Source: Prevotella sp. CAG:485 (lineage in GTDB: Bacteria; Bacteroidota; Bacteroidia; Bacteroidales; Muribaculaceae). From it: a stretch of DNA of 19,100 nt. The stretch's first letter is position 1, and each line of letters begins with the position of its first letter. The notes under the pieces were generated by a model. The model saw only the letters and a list, made by a program, of their open reading frames with translations, made no database searches and had not been told where the DNA came from. The stretch is from contig FR897796.1 of the NCBI GenBank assembly GCA_000437495.1, positions 1 to 19,100 on the forward strand, written 5' to 3'. The position numbers and the translations under genes are program-made. Positions 6,501-14,118 of this stretch are shown here, piece by piece.

Positions 6501-7649
6501 ATGAAAGGGGTTAATTATTATTTGGTGTTGATTGGCCTTGTGCTCAGCTCGTGTGTGGGCGAACAGAAGGGTATCTTCGGCAGCCTTCCGGCTCTGTATG
6601 AGCAAGGAGCGTCGCGGCAGCGCGACCTGGAAGACCTGTTGGCCTCCGGCGATGCCGACGACGCAGAAGCCGCCGCCGCCATGAACGATTTCATGAACAC
6701 ATACACCAGCCTGGAGCAGAATATCCGCCGCGAAGGGAAACGCCTCGTGGGGCAGCCGGTAAAGGTTCTCACCTCTCCGGCCAGTGGTCTGAAAGCAGGC
6801 GCAGGCGTGATTTCGGCCGTTACCCCGGGCGCCGTAACCATTGTGGAGATACGCATCCCGGTGGATAAAGCCCCTAAAGGCAATAAAGCTTACGTCTGCT
6901 TCCTTGACGACGACAATGAGTTGGTGGCTAAAGCACCCGCCTGGTATGATGCCGCTGCCAAAGCCGTGCGTATGGATGTGGTGTTTGCCATGAATCCCGA
7001 CGGGCAGACAGTGGCTGACGGCGCTTTTGACCATTACGACCAGACGTCGCAACTGGCGCTGGTGAGCGAAAAGGAATACAACTTCAACAGCTACGGCGAC
7101 AGCAATGAGGTGTCGCTGGTCACAGAGCCTGTAATGGAGACCACAACCGACAGCCTGCTCGCCACCGACTCAACTCAGCTTACTGCCGCTACTGACTCTT
7201 TGCAGACAGAAGAGGAGCCGGAGGAAAAGTGGAATGGGCCGGTACTGACATCACATGGCGTTGAGCAGGTGCGTCTGGGAGCGTCGTTGCGTGCTTTGCC
7301 CGACAGAATTGCCGGTCTCTATGACCATAAACGACTTGAGAAAGAGGTCGACGAGATGGAGGAGGAAACCATGCTCACCGCAGTCTTCTATCAGAACGGC
7401 CAGCGGGTGATGACGGCTCTCGGCGACGAGCAAGGCAACCTGGTATTCTTAACCGTGGAGGCTCCCACTATTAAGATAGATGTCAACGGTCATTATTTCG
7501 GCGTCGGCGATCCGCTGCAACCCCTCTATCTGCTCAAAGGAGTGGTGATAGACGAAAGTGGCGCATTTGCAGCCACTTACCACGGCATCTCCATAGCGCC
7601 CACACCCACCGGCGCCATCCACGCCATATCCATCGGCGCCGTATGGTAA
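6501..7649 (+). CDS. Lipoprotein of unknown function (382 aa)
   Basis: I start at 6501 (MKGVNYYLVLIG), not at the longer in-frame ATG at 6345, because only this start places a lipoprotein signal (LVLSSC, lipid-attached Cys18) at the N-terminus, and the longer start overlaps the promoter. After the Cys come an acidic, Ala-rich helical region (about 35-80) and a beta-patterned middle domain (about 80-205). An acidic Ser/Thr/Asp-rich linker (about 215-245) follows, then a C-terminal domain (about 250-382) with VRLGASLRALP, an acidic helical insert (KEVDEMEEE) and a GVGDPLQPLY segment. The general pattern is that of Bacteroidales envelope lipoproteins with a conserved C-terminal beta domain, but I cannot name the family. 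Downstream is an AT-rich gap with no obvious terminator. Confidence 0.82.
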   Translation: MKGVNYYLVLIGLVLSSCVGEQKGIFGSLPALYEQGASRQRDLEDLLASGDADDAEAAAAMNDFMNTYTSLEQNIRREGKRLVGQPVKVLTSPASGLKAGAGVISAVTPGAVTIVEIRIPVDKAPKGNKAYVCFLDDDNELVAKAPAWYDAAAKAVRMDVVFAMNPDGQTVADGAFDHYDQTSQLALVSEKEYNFNSYGDSNEVSLVTEPVMETTTDSLLATDSTQLTAATDSLQTEEEPEEKWNGPVLTSHGVEQVRLGASLRALPDRIAGLYDHKRLEKEVDEMEEETMLTAVFYQNGQRVMTALGDEQGNLVFLTVEAPTIKIDVNGHYFGVGDPLQPLYLLKGVVIDESGAFAATYHGISIAPTPTGAIHAISIGAVW

Positions 7650-7990
7650 ACCATTATTAACTTTGCATTTCCTAATAAAGCGCAAAAACTTTCCTTATCC
7701 CCGTTTAACAACCCCATGACGCAATAAGGCCCCGTAAAAAGTGTTAACACAGGGTTCACGAGGTCTAAATTCTCTGCCTCTCTTTGTTCGTTTAAATTTG
7801 GTCGTATCAAATATTTGCACGATCTCCGCTTTAGAAAAGCGTAACATGTTACACAAATCTAAAGTGCAATGCAAGCCTTATATTAGTCATATCAAATTTT
7901 GGTATTGGCAACAACTTTGCTTTACACAACTGTCATATACAACAAAATGTAAAGTCAAAATGAATCTCTACTTACAGGAAAACCACTGCA
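7650..7990. other. AT-rich intergenic region between convergent genes, no clear gene
   Basis: This stretch is markedly more AT-rich than the genes around it. Isolated -7-like boxes appear on the plus strand (TAACTTTG 7658-7665, TAAATTTG 7793-7800) and minus strand (TAGATTTG, 7861-7854), none with a matching -33 element. There is a small hairpin CGCTTT-AGA-AAAGCG (7827-7841) directly followed by a perfect 12-bp palindrome GTAACATGTTAC (7841-7852), and a 10-bp palindrome CAAATATTTG (7808-7817). An ORF of 108 codons across it does not look like protein. A small RNA or operator is possible but unproven. Confidence 0.4.
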
Positions 7991-8036
7991 GGGGGGAAAG
8001 CAACGGAGGCCGTGTCAGAAACAGACACAGCCTCCG
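7991..8036 (-). terminator. Terminator of the parC-to-tpx operon
   Basis: On the minus strand a 13-bp stem, CGGAGGCTGTGTC with GACACGGCCTCCG (one G-U pair), loop TGTTTCT, spans 8036-8004 and is followed by TTGCTTTCCCCCC. The tract is only partly T-rich, so this may be a weak or Bacteroidetes-style terminator. It begins 27 nt after the tpx stop codon. Confidence 0.7.
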
Positions 8037-8063
8037 GATGTTAGTTATGGGAAAGGGAGGGGG

Positions 8064-8573
8064 TTAGGCGGGATTCTCTTCCAGCACTTTCTTTACCATG
8101 GCGTAGTCGGGCTCGGAGGTAACTTCCGGGCAGAGGGATGTGGCGAGCACGCGGCCGTCAGTGTCAATGACTACGAGGGCGCGGGCCAGCAGACCTTTCA
8201 TCGGGCCGTCGATAATCTCTACGCCGTAACGTACGCCGAAATCGCTGCGGAAGGCGGAGCCAATCTTAACGTTGGCGATGTTATTGGCGGAGCAGAAGCG
8301 TGCCGAGGCAAAAGGAAGGTCCATGCTTACGCAGAGAACTACCGTGTCGGGATATGAGGCGGCCTCCTGGTTGAACTTGCGCACCGACATGGCGCAAACA
8401 GATGTGTCGAGGCTCGGGAAGATGTTGAGTACCAGGCGTTTGCCTGCAAAGTCGCTGAGTTTGAGTTCGCTCAGATCGGTGCTTACCAAAGTAAAGTCTG
8501 GTGCTATGCTGCCTACCACGGGCAGTTCGCCCTCTAATTTCATGGGATTACCCTGAAGAGTTACAGTTGCCAT
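8064..8573 (-). CDS. tpx: Thiol peroxidase, atypical 2-Cys peroxiredoxin (169 aa)
   Basis: Tpx reduces hydrogen peroxide and organic peroxides, using thioredoxin as the electron donor, in the cytosol. The protein shows the family layout: an APDFTLV strand (residues 24-30), the peroxidatic site NIFPSLDTSVC with Cys60, and ARFC with resolving Cys94. This spacing matches E. coli Tpx (Cys61 and Cys95). Arg131 in LLARALVVID is the likely conserved active-site arginine. The length of 169 residues is normal and there is no signal peptide. It starts 29 nt after the stop of the S41 gene and is followed by a terminator, so it is probably the last gene of the operon. An internal promoter is possible, but no TAnnTTTG box is visible in the gap. 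Confidence 0.96.
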   Translation of the reverse strand: MATVTLQGNPMKLEGELPVVGSIAPDFTLVSTDLSELKLSDFAGKRLVLNIFPSLDTSVCAMSVRKFNQEAASYPDTVVLCVSMDLPFASARFCSANNIANVKIGSAFRSDFGVRYGVEIIDGPMKGLLARALVVIDTDGRVLATSLCPEVTSEPDYAMVKKVLEENPA

Positions 8574-8602
8574 TTCTGTTGTGTGTATTTTTGATAGTAT
8601 TT

Positions 8603-9637
8603 CTAATATTTAACGCCTGCGGGGGCGCTAAGGTTTTCCTTTAACAGGAGTTGCTGGGCAAAATCCAGGATGGCGTCCTTCCCGGCTGCCAGCTCGCTGT
8701 CAGAGGCCGTTACGGAGCATCCTGGCGACGGGTCTATGCCGCTCTCTATGGAGCGTTTCTGAGAGTCGTAGGTGGGAGCTACGCTCATACGGATGGTCCA
8801 GCCAATGGGCAGGTCGTAGGTAAAGGGCATACCCCCTCCGCCGCCGGTTCGCGCGCCTACCACACGCACATTTGGCAGGCTCTTCATCACCGCCACGAAA
8901 TCGTTGGCGGCCGAGAAGCAGCTGCGGTTGGTGAGCAGGGCAACCGGCTTCTTCCATGCCTCATACGGACTCGGCTTATACTCCACGCCGTAAAGGTCGG
9001 AGAAATCGTTATGTCCCGGGCCCGTCTTATAGCAGGTATAGGTGCCGGTGAAGCTGTGGTCGATAAAATGGCCCACAAGCGTATGCACGTTGCTGAGTTC
9101 ACCGCCGCCGTTGTTGCGGATGTCTATTATCAGCCCCTTGCAGTCTTTGAAATAGTTGAGTACGACGGCAATATTGCCGTCGCCCAGCGTATAGCTGAAC
9201 GAGGGGTAATATATGTATCCCAGGCCCGACGGCAGAATCTTGTAATACATTCCGCACACTGTGTGCCAGTCCATATTGAGGTAATACGTCTGCAGACACC
9301 GCAGATTGAAATCCTGAGGATAGTCTGACCACCAGGCGCGATAATAGCTTACATCGAAGGAGCTTGACAGATTCACATGGCCGTCGTGCAGCTCGTTAAC
9401 CATCTCGGCACATACGTCGAACAGCGCTCGTGGCGACTTTGCCGTATCGGCCTGCTGGCGATACCTCTCCCCTATCGCTGCCCAGTCTTCCTCCACAGAG
9501 TCGAAGAAGCAGTAATGTTCATCTATCAGAGTCCACAGACAGTTGAAATTGTCGCGACGGGTGTTGTCATATTCCGGAATATCGTGGCATCCCACCAACA
9601 TCCCCAACAGGGGTATAAGCAGCAAGAGACGTTTCAT
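8603..9637 (-). CDS. S41-family peptidase-like lipoprotein (344 aa)
   Basis: The N-terminus has a lipobox (MLVGC, Cys17), so the protein is probably membrane anchored in the envelope. It follows the S41 (C-terminal processing / tricorn-core) layout: LHDGHVNL at 84-90, the strand and turn GLIIDIRNNGGGE at 168-180, and NRSCFSAAND at 237-246, with Ser242 as the expected nucleophile. The lysine that completes the Ser-Lys dyad in Tsp/CtpA, about 25 residues later, falls in a run of glycines (RTGGGGGM), so a Ser-His-type mechanism with His88, or loss of activity, is likely. I see no clear PDZ domain; the protein is short for a Ctp protease. Its ATG overlaps the stop of the DUF3316-like gene by one base (TGATG), indicating translational coupling. 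Confidence 0.85.
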   Translation of the reverse strand: MKRLLLLIPLLGMLVGCHDIPEYDNTRRDNFNCLWTLIDEHYCFFDSVEEDWAAIGERYRQQADTAKSPRALFDVCAEMVNELHDGHVNLSSSFDVSYYRAWWSDYPQDFNLRCLQTYYLNMDWHTVCGMYYKILPSGLGYIYYPSFSYTLGDGNIAVVLNYFKDCKGLIIDIRNNGGGELSNVHTLVGHFIDHSFTGTYTCYKTGPGHNDFSDLYGVEYKPSPYEAWKKPVALLTNRSCFSAANDFVAVMKSLPNVRVVGARTGGGGGMPFTYDLPIGWTIRMSVAPTYDSQKRSIESGIDPSPGCSVTASDSELAAGKDAILDFAQQLLLKENLSAPAGVKY

Positions 9638-10488
9638 CAGTAAAGGGGTTCAAGAATGTTTGCGGGGCGGCAGCAGAGCCGCGACGGACTCCACGAAATC
9701 ACCACAGCATGGGTTTGTATGCGCGTGTCGAGGTGGCTGATATGCTGACTGTAAAGCCGATAGCGGTAGCCGAGACCTAAGGTGCCTCGGCTGAAGGTGA
9801 TGCGACCGCTCAAGAGATTGTCGATACAGAAATTATTACCCCACCAGCCGCAATGCACCAGGTCTTTGCTGTTGCCCAGATAGATATTGTAGTAAGGCTG
9901 GCCGTAATTCTGACTGAAGAAAGCGCCCACAACAGGGAGCACCACTTCGTCGTGCAGAGTGATGCGGTGCGAGCCTACATTAAAGGTATATGACGCCGAC
10001 GCGGCACCTTGCAGCGTCAGCTGACCTTTGGCCGCCACAGGGTTATTGCCGTTGCGCGGTATGTATAAAGCACCGGCGTAGAGACCGGCACCGCCGCCTG
10101 CCGCCACCACAAAACGGGGAGTCAGACACCATCCGCGCCTCATCAGCCAGTTGAAGCCCACAGCACCTTGCCATTCAGTGGCATTGCCGGCCGGGTTGCG
10201 CAGACGCATTCCCTCCACACGCCCCTGAAAGGTCATGCTCAGGTCTTTTCCCTGCGGGAGCGCCTTGGTCCAGTCGCCGCTGAGCGCTAAGTGGAAGCCG
10301 TGATAACGCAGCGGCGAGACATAGGTGTCCACGGCCGAGCCTCCTCCCGTTTCCAGCTGATAAGTGCTGCTTATCGGGCGACTCACAGCTATAACTTCAG
10401 CCACTCTATCCGTTGATACTGTATCCGTTGGCGATGAAGCGGCAAAGGCTATTGTCGTGGCCATGAAAAGGAGAAAGAGCCGTCTCAT
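9637..10488 (-). CDS. DUF3316-like exported protein (283 aa)
   Basis: A signal peptide (MRRLFLLFMATTIAFA, cleavage near 16-19) precedes a mature domain that starts with a conserved-looking ETGGGSAVDTYVSPLRYHG segment (about 46-64). It continues with many short amphipathic strands and ends in a strand-rich C-terminus. From recall this resembles the Bacteroidetes DUF3316 family, thought to be outer membrane or periplasmic beta proteins; the family name is from memory and not checked. It lies 31 nt downstream of parC and overlaps the next gene by one base, so it is in the same probable operon. Function is unknown; the linkage to an S41-like lipoprotein suggests an envelope role. Confidence 0.75.
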   Translation of the reverse strand: MRRLFLLFMATTIAFAASSPTDTVSTDRVAEVIAVSRPISSTYQLETGGGSAVDTYVSPLRYHGFHLALSGDWTKALPQGKDLSMTFQGRVEGMRLRNPAGNATEWQGAVGFNWLMRRGWCLTPRFVVAAGGGAGLYAGALYIPRNGNNPVAAKGQLTLQGAASASYTFNVGSHRITLHDEVVLPVVGAFFSQNYGQPYYNIYLGNSKDLVHCGWWGNNFCIDNLLSGRITFSRGTLGLGYRYRLYSQHISHLDTRIQTHAVVISWSPSRLCCRPANILEPLY

Positions 10489-10519
10489 TTTGGTGGTAAG
10501 TGATTGAATTTATGGGGTC

Positions 10520-13243
10520 TTAATCAAAAAGCGTTTTCGGCGCCCCGGTCTCCTCATCATTTGAGGCAGCCTCGTTTACAACAGGCTCATCCCCGAGAAT
10601 CTCGCTGCCCGGAATCTCCTGTGTTTCAGGGACTTCGGCCTCCGCAGGTGATTCAGCTTCCTCAGTATTCCGAGGCGTAACATCGCGCACTGACCGCACC
10701 TTATACTGGCTCAGCCGTTTGCCCTTGGCTTTGTAGCTCTTCACGCCAACAAACTCAGCCGTATTGACTTGCAGAGGCAGTCTGTGGCGGTCGTGGCCGC
10801 CGAACTCTATCTCCACCACAGCGTCCTGAGTGTCGGTGACGAAATAAATTTTCTGCTCATCGGGCACCGGGGCAAAGACCTGCTTTCGGGCCGACGGTTC
10901 AAGTCGGAAACGCTTCAGATAGGTATATCCGGCCTCGCGGTCAAAGAGAGCCACCGTCCACACTTTGTCGGGGTCAAACTTCTCAATCACCAGAATGCCC
11001 GGGTCAAAGTGGTTGGTATCGGCGTATGAAGTTGTATAGAACTCTCCTTTCTTGGTCAGCACCAACACCAGGTCATTGCCCTGGAAAGTGCCCAGCGACG
11101 TACCTCTGCCATCGTAATTGATGCGCAGCACGTCGGGGTCGAACCATACCTCGCGTCCCCCTAAGGTAGAGCCCAAATCGCGGTCGAAATCCACCGACGC
11201 CACCTCATGCTTGGTTACCAGGTTGCCCAGCGTGTCGCGCCCCTTAATGGCCAGCTCGGCAAAATTCACCTCAATCTCGTTCACCTTCAGTCCACGGCGT
11301 CCGTCCACCTTAAGACCCGGGATGACCGGCTGCGGCTTATCCTTCAGCACTGCCTTCACCACCTGCGCCTCACCGTTGCTGTTGGCCGAGAAATAGAGAA
11401 TCCGCGAGCCGGGCAGACCCTTGGTGATGTTATAGACGCGGTCGCGCGTCATGCCGGTTATGGTGAAGCGCTTCTTGTAAGTAAATCCGCCTCGGCCGTT
11501 GCGATACACTACGTTATAGACCGTGCGGCTGTCGCCCTTCTTGAACGGAGCCACATGAATCACCTTTTTGCCCACATCGAGCTTCTTGGGTGTTTTCACA
11601 ATGCGGTAAGTGCCGTCCTGATTCACTATCAGAATATCGTCGAGGTCAGAGACATTACATTTGAACTCGGCCTCCTTGAGCGCGGTGCCGAGGAATCCGC
11701 CCTGCTTGTCGTAATAGAGGCGGCAGTTGGCTTCCGCCACCTTGGTAGCCTCAATGCTGTCGAAGCTGCGCAGCTCGGTGCGACGCGGGAAGGCATGACC
11801 GTAAGTATCGCGCAGATGCTTGTACCAGGCTATGGTGAAATCCGTCAGGTTATCCAGATTCTCGAGCAGCTGCGCCACTTCCGCTTCCAGAGCGGCTATT
11901 TTCTCGTCGGCCGCCGCAACATTGAAGCTCAGGATACGCTTCATACGTATCTCCCACAGACGCAACAGGTCTTCGTCGGTAATCTCGCGCAAAAGACGGG
12001 GCAGCCACGGCTCAAAGAGCACGCGGAGGCGCTCAAGCACCATTTCCATCTTCTCGGCCTGCTCCACATCCCGCTGCTTATACATCCGCTCGGTGATGAA
12101 GATGCGCTCCAGCGAGGCAAAGAAAATATCCTCGCGCCGTTCGGCCAGACGCAGCTCGAGCTCGCGGCGCAGAATATCGCGTGTATGATTCACGCTGTAA
12201 CGCAGCAACTCGCTCACGGTGAGAAACTGCGGCTTGCTGTCGCAAATCACGCAGCAGTTGGGCGAGATGCTCACCTCGCAGTCAGTGAAGGCATAAAGAG
12301 CGTCGATGGCTTTGTCTGACGAGGTGCCCGGCTGCAGCTGCACAATGATGTGCGCCGTGGCGGCAGTATTGTCGTCAACGTGGCGAATCTTTATCTTCCC
12401 CTTTTCCGCAGCCGCCTGAATGGAGGCAATGAGCGATGCTGTGGTCTTGCCGAAGGGTATCTCGGTGATTGCCAGAGTCTTGGAATCAATTTTCTCAATG
12501 CGTGCCCTCACCTTGACTGCTCCTCCGCGGGCGCCGTCGTTGTAGCGCGTGGCATCCATCAGTCCGCCGGTCTGGAAATCGGGCAGCAGAGTGAAGTCTT
12601 CATCTTTCAGACAGGCTATGGCGGCATCGCACAGCTCCACAAAATTATGCGGCAGAATTTTCGACGACAGACCCACTGCAATGCCTTCCACGCCCTGAGC
12701 CAGCAACAGCGGGAACTTGGCCGGCAGCGTTACCGGCTCGCGCTTGCGGCCGTCGTAGCTCATGGTCCATTCCGTAATCTTGGGACTGAACAGCGTTTCG
12801 AGGGCAAACGGACTCAGACGCGCCTCTATGTATCGCGGCGCAGCAGCCGAGTCGCCCGTGAGGATGTTGCCCCAGTTACCCTGCGTGTCAATGAGAAGTT
12901 CCTTCTGGCCAAGCTGCACAATGGCATCGCCTATCGACGCGTCGCCGTGAGGATGATATTGCATGGCTGTGCCCACAATGTTGGCCACCTTGTTGTAGCG
13001 GCCGTCGTCGAGGGTCTGCATGGCGTGGAGAATGCGGCGTTGCACCGGCTTCAGTCCATCGTCGATATGAGGCACGGCGCGCTCCAAGATAACGTATGAG
13101 GCATAGTCGAGATACCAGCTGCGATACATGCCGCCAAGGCTCTCAGTATCGGCCGGGTCAGCCTGCACAAATCCGCTTCTGCTGGCAGTGGGGTGATTTT
13201 CTTCTTCGGGGGTCAGAGTGAGTTCGTCATCGGTTGTCATCAT
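10520..13243 (-). CDS. parC: DNA topoisomerase IV (gyrase-like) subunit A (907 aa)
   Basis: This is the DNA-cutting subunit of a type IIA topoisomerase; its partner ParE is not in the window. The N-terminal half contains SYVILERAVPH, DGLKPVQRRILHAM, the QYHPHGDASIGDA loop and APRYIEARLS with active-site Tyr138. Next come the coiled-coil arm and tower regions, and from about residue 500 a beta-propeller C-terminal domain. No GyrA box (QRRGGRG-like) is visible, which favours topoisomerase IV over gyrase. The last 50 or so residues are an acidic tail. I choose the start at 13243 (MMTTDDELT; 13240 is equally possible) because a promoter at 13247-13277 abuts it. The longer in-frame ATG at 13321 lies upstream of that promoter and adds a non-homologous-looking stretch. 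It is the first gene of a probable operon with the DUF3316-like, S41 and tpx genes. Confidence 0.95.
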   Translation of the reverse strand: MMTTDDELTLTPEEENHPTASRSGFVQADPADTESLGGMYRSWYLDYASYVILERAVPHIDDGLKPVQRRILHAMQTLDDGRYNKVANIVGTAMQYHPHGDASIGDAIVQLGQKELLIDTQGNWGNILTGDSAAAPRYIEARLSPFALETLFSPKITEWTMSYDGRKREPVTLPAKFPLLLAQGVEGIAVGLSSKILPHNFVELCDAAIACLKDEDFTLLPDFQTGGLMDATRYNDGARGGAVKVRARIEKIDSKTLAITEIPFGKTTASLIASIQAAAEKGKIKIRHVDDNTAATAHIIVQLQPGTSSDKAIDALYAFTDCEVSISPNCCVICDSKPQFLTVSELLRYSVNHTRDILRRELELRLAERREDIFFASLERIFITERMYKQRDVEQAEKMEMVLERLRVLFEPWLPRLLREITDEDLLRLWEIRMKRILSFNVAAADEKIAALEAEVAQLLENLDNLTDFTIAWYKHLRDTYGHAFPRRTELRSFDSIEATKVAEANCRLYYDKQGGFLGTALKEAEFKCNVSDLDDILIVNQDGTYRIVKTPKKLDVGKKVIHVAPFKKGDSRTVYNVVYRNGRGGFTYKKRFTITGMTRDRVYNITKGLPGSRILYFSANSNGEAQVVKAVLKDKPQPVIPGLKVDGRRGLKVNEIEVNFAELAIKGRDTLGNLVTKHEVASVDFDRDLGSTLGGREVWFDPDVLRINYDGRGTSLGTFQGNDLVLVLTKKGEFYTTSYADTNHFDPGILVIEKFDPDKVWTVALFDREAGYTYLKRFRLEPSARKQVFAPVPDEQKIYFVTDTQDAVVEIEFGGHDRHRLPLQVNTAEFVGVKSYKAKGKRLSQYKVRSVRDVTPRNTEEAESPAEAEVPETQEIPGSEILGDEPVVNEAASNDEETGAPKTLFD

Positions 13244-13246
13244 CTG

Positions 13247-13277
13247 CAAAGGTAGTAAAATTTTATCACATACGCAA
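13247..13277 (-). promoter_or_regulatory. Promoter of the parC operon, abutting the start codon
   Basis: The minus strand reads TTG (13277-13275), a 20-nt spacer, then TACCTTTG (13254-13247). The predicted transcription start (about 13244-13240) coincides with the two candidate ATG codons at 13243 and 13240, so the mRNA would be leaderless or nearly so. Confidence 0.55.
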
Positions 13278-13360
13278 GCATCCGGGGCGTTTGCAGCTGC
13301 CTCGGATGCTGTTATCGGCACACCCTTAAGGTGCGTTTGGGTATCCCGCTTTTCAGTGAA

Positions 13361-14029
13361 TCAGAAATTGTAGCCCAGGGTGAAAGTCCAGGCTTTGTTG
13401 CGGCCCGAGACGTCGGCATATTTCCACGGGTCGCCGAAACCGGCCATATAGTGGATGCCCAGGTAATAGTGATTGTCGTATTCTATGCCTGTGCCGAATT
13501 TCAGACCCCAGACGTTCTTCTTGCGGTTGTCGAAGTAGCCGTCGTGATATTTCACTTCCTGGTCGCCGATAACCTCCAGACCATTGTCATTATGGCCGAC
13601 GCCGAGAGACAGATACGGACCGGCTTCCACGCTCCAGCGCCAACGGTCGGCAAGGTTGAAACGACCCACAAACATCACCGGGATGTAGAAGCTGTAATAA
13701 AGGGTATGGCCCACGCGCATGGTCTGGTCGGCGCCGATGCCTCTGATATGGGTGTAGGAGTTTGAACGGCTCTGATAGAAAATGCCGGGTTGCAGCGAGA
13801 ACCATTCGCGCAGACTGATGTCGGCCACAACGCCGCCCTCGAAGCCGCTGCCCCACGAGTCGTGACTCATGACGAAGTTGTCGCTGTTGGCCGAAACATT
13901 GCTCATATTGAAGCCCACGCGCACGCCTAAACGAAAGAAATCCTCGCTGCGCGAAGTGTCGAAAAACTGGGCGTTGGCCGCACATACAGCACCCAACACA
14001 CTTATCAAAGCTATTAATGCTCTCTTCAT
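13361..14029 (-). CDS. PorT-family outer membrane beta-barrel protein (222 aa)
   Basis: A signal peptide ends at ANA/QFF (cleavage about residue 20). The mature protein starts RLGVRVGFNMSNV, continues with repeated amphipathic strands rich in Tyr, Phe, Trp and Gly (for example SLQPGIFYQSR, WSVEAGPYLSLG, WGLKFGTGIEY), and ends TFTLGYNF with the terminal aromatic residue typical of outer membrane barrels. This fits the Bacteroidetes PorT / OMP beta-barrel family of about 200-230 residues. It probably forms an eight-stranded barrel; no substrate can be inferred, and it need not be the type IX secretion protein PorT itself. It is divergent from the YitT gene. No convincing terminator was seen after it. 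Confidence 0.88.
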   Translation of the reverse strand: MKRALIALISVLGAVCAANAQFFDTSRSEDFFRLGVRVGFNMSNVSANSDNFVMSHDSWGSGFEGGVVADISLREWFSLQPGIFYQSRSNSYTHIRGIGADQTMRVGHTLYYSFYIPVMFVGRFNLADRWRWSVEAGPYLSLGVGHNDNGLEVIGDQEVKYHDGYFDNRKKNVWGLKFGTGIEYDNHYYLGIHYMAGFGDPWKYADVSGRNKAWTFTLGYNF

Positions 14030-14118
14030 ATCTTGAATTTTCAGAATGCAAAAATAATCAAATCCTGCGAAATGTGAAAAATTCTTGTTAATTTTGCACC
14101 ATAATTCGAGATACGTCT
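14030..14118. promoter_or_regulatory. Divergent promoter region for the barrel gene (minus) and the YitT operon (plus)
   Basis: The 89-nt gap holds two outward -7 elements. TATTTTTG on the minus strand (14056-14049) is about 20 nt before the barrel ATG at 14029. TAATTTTG on the plus strand (14089-14096) is about 22 nt before the YitT ATG at 14119. The -33 sides are imperfect: TTTC at 19 nt for the minus strand and CTG at about 21 nt for the plus strand. Confidence 0.55.

Noticed and set aside
6249..7052. 267-codon minus-strand ORF overlapping the lipoprotein gene
   Set aside because: Antisense to the lipoprotein and running through both promoters of this region; no signal or domain supports it.
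7741..8067. 108-codon plus-strand ORF across the AT-rich gap
   Set aside because: It runs through the terminator hairpin, has no convincing composition or motif, and overlaps the end of tpx. The frame looks accidental.
11207..12319. Long plus-strand ORF (370 codons) opposite parC
   Set aside because: It lies wholly antisense to a clearly conserved gene and its translation lacks recognisable domains. GC-rich codon use creates such mirror frames throughout this window.
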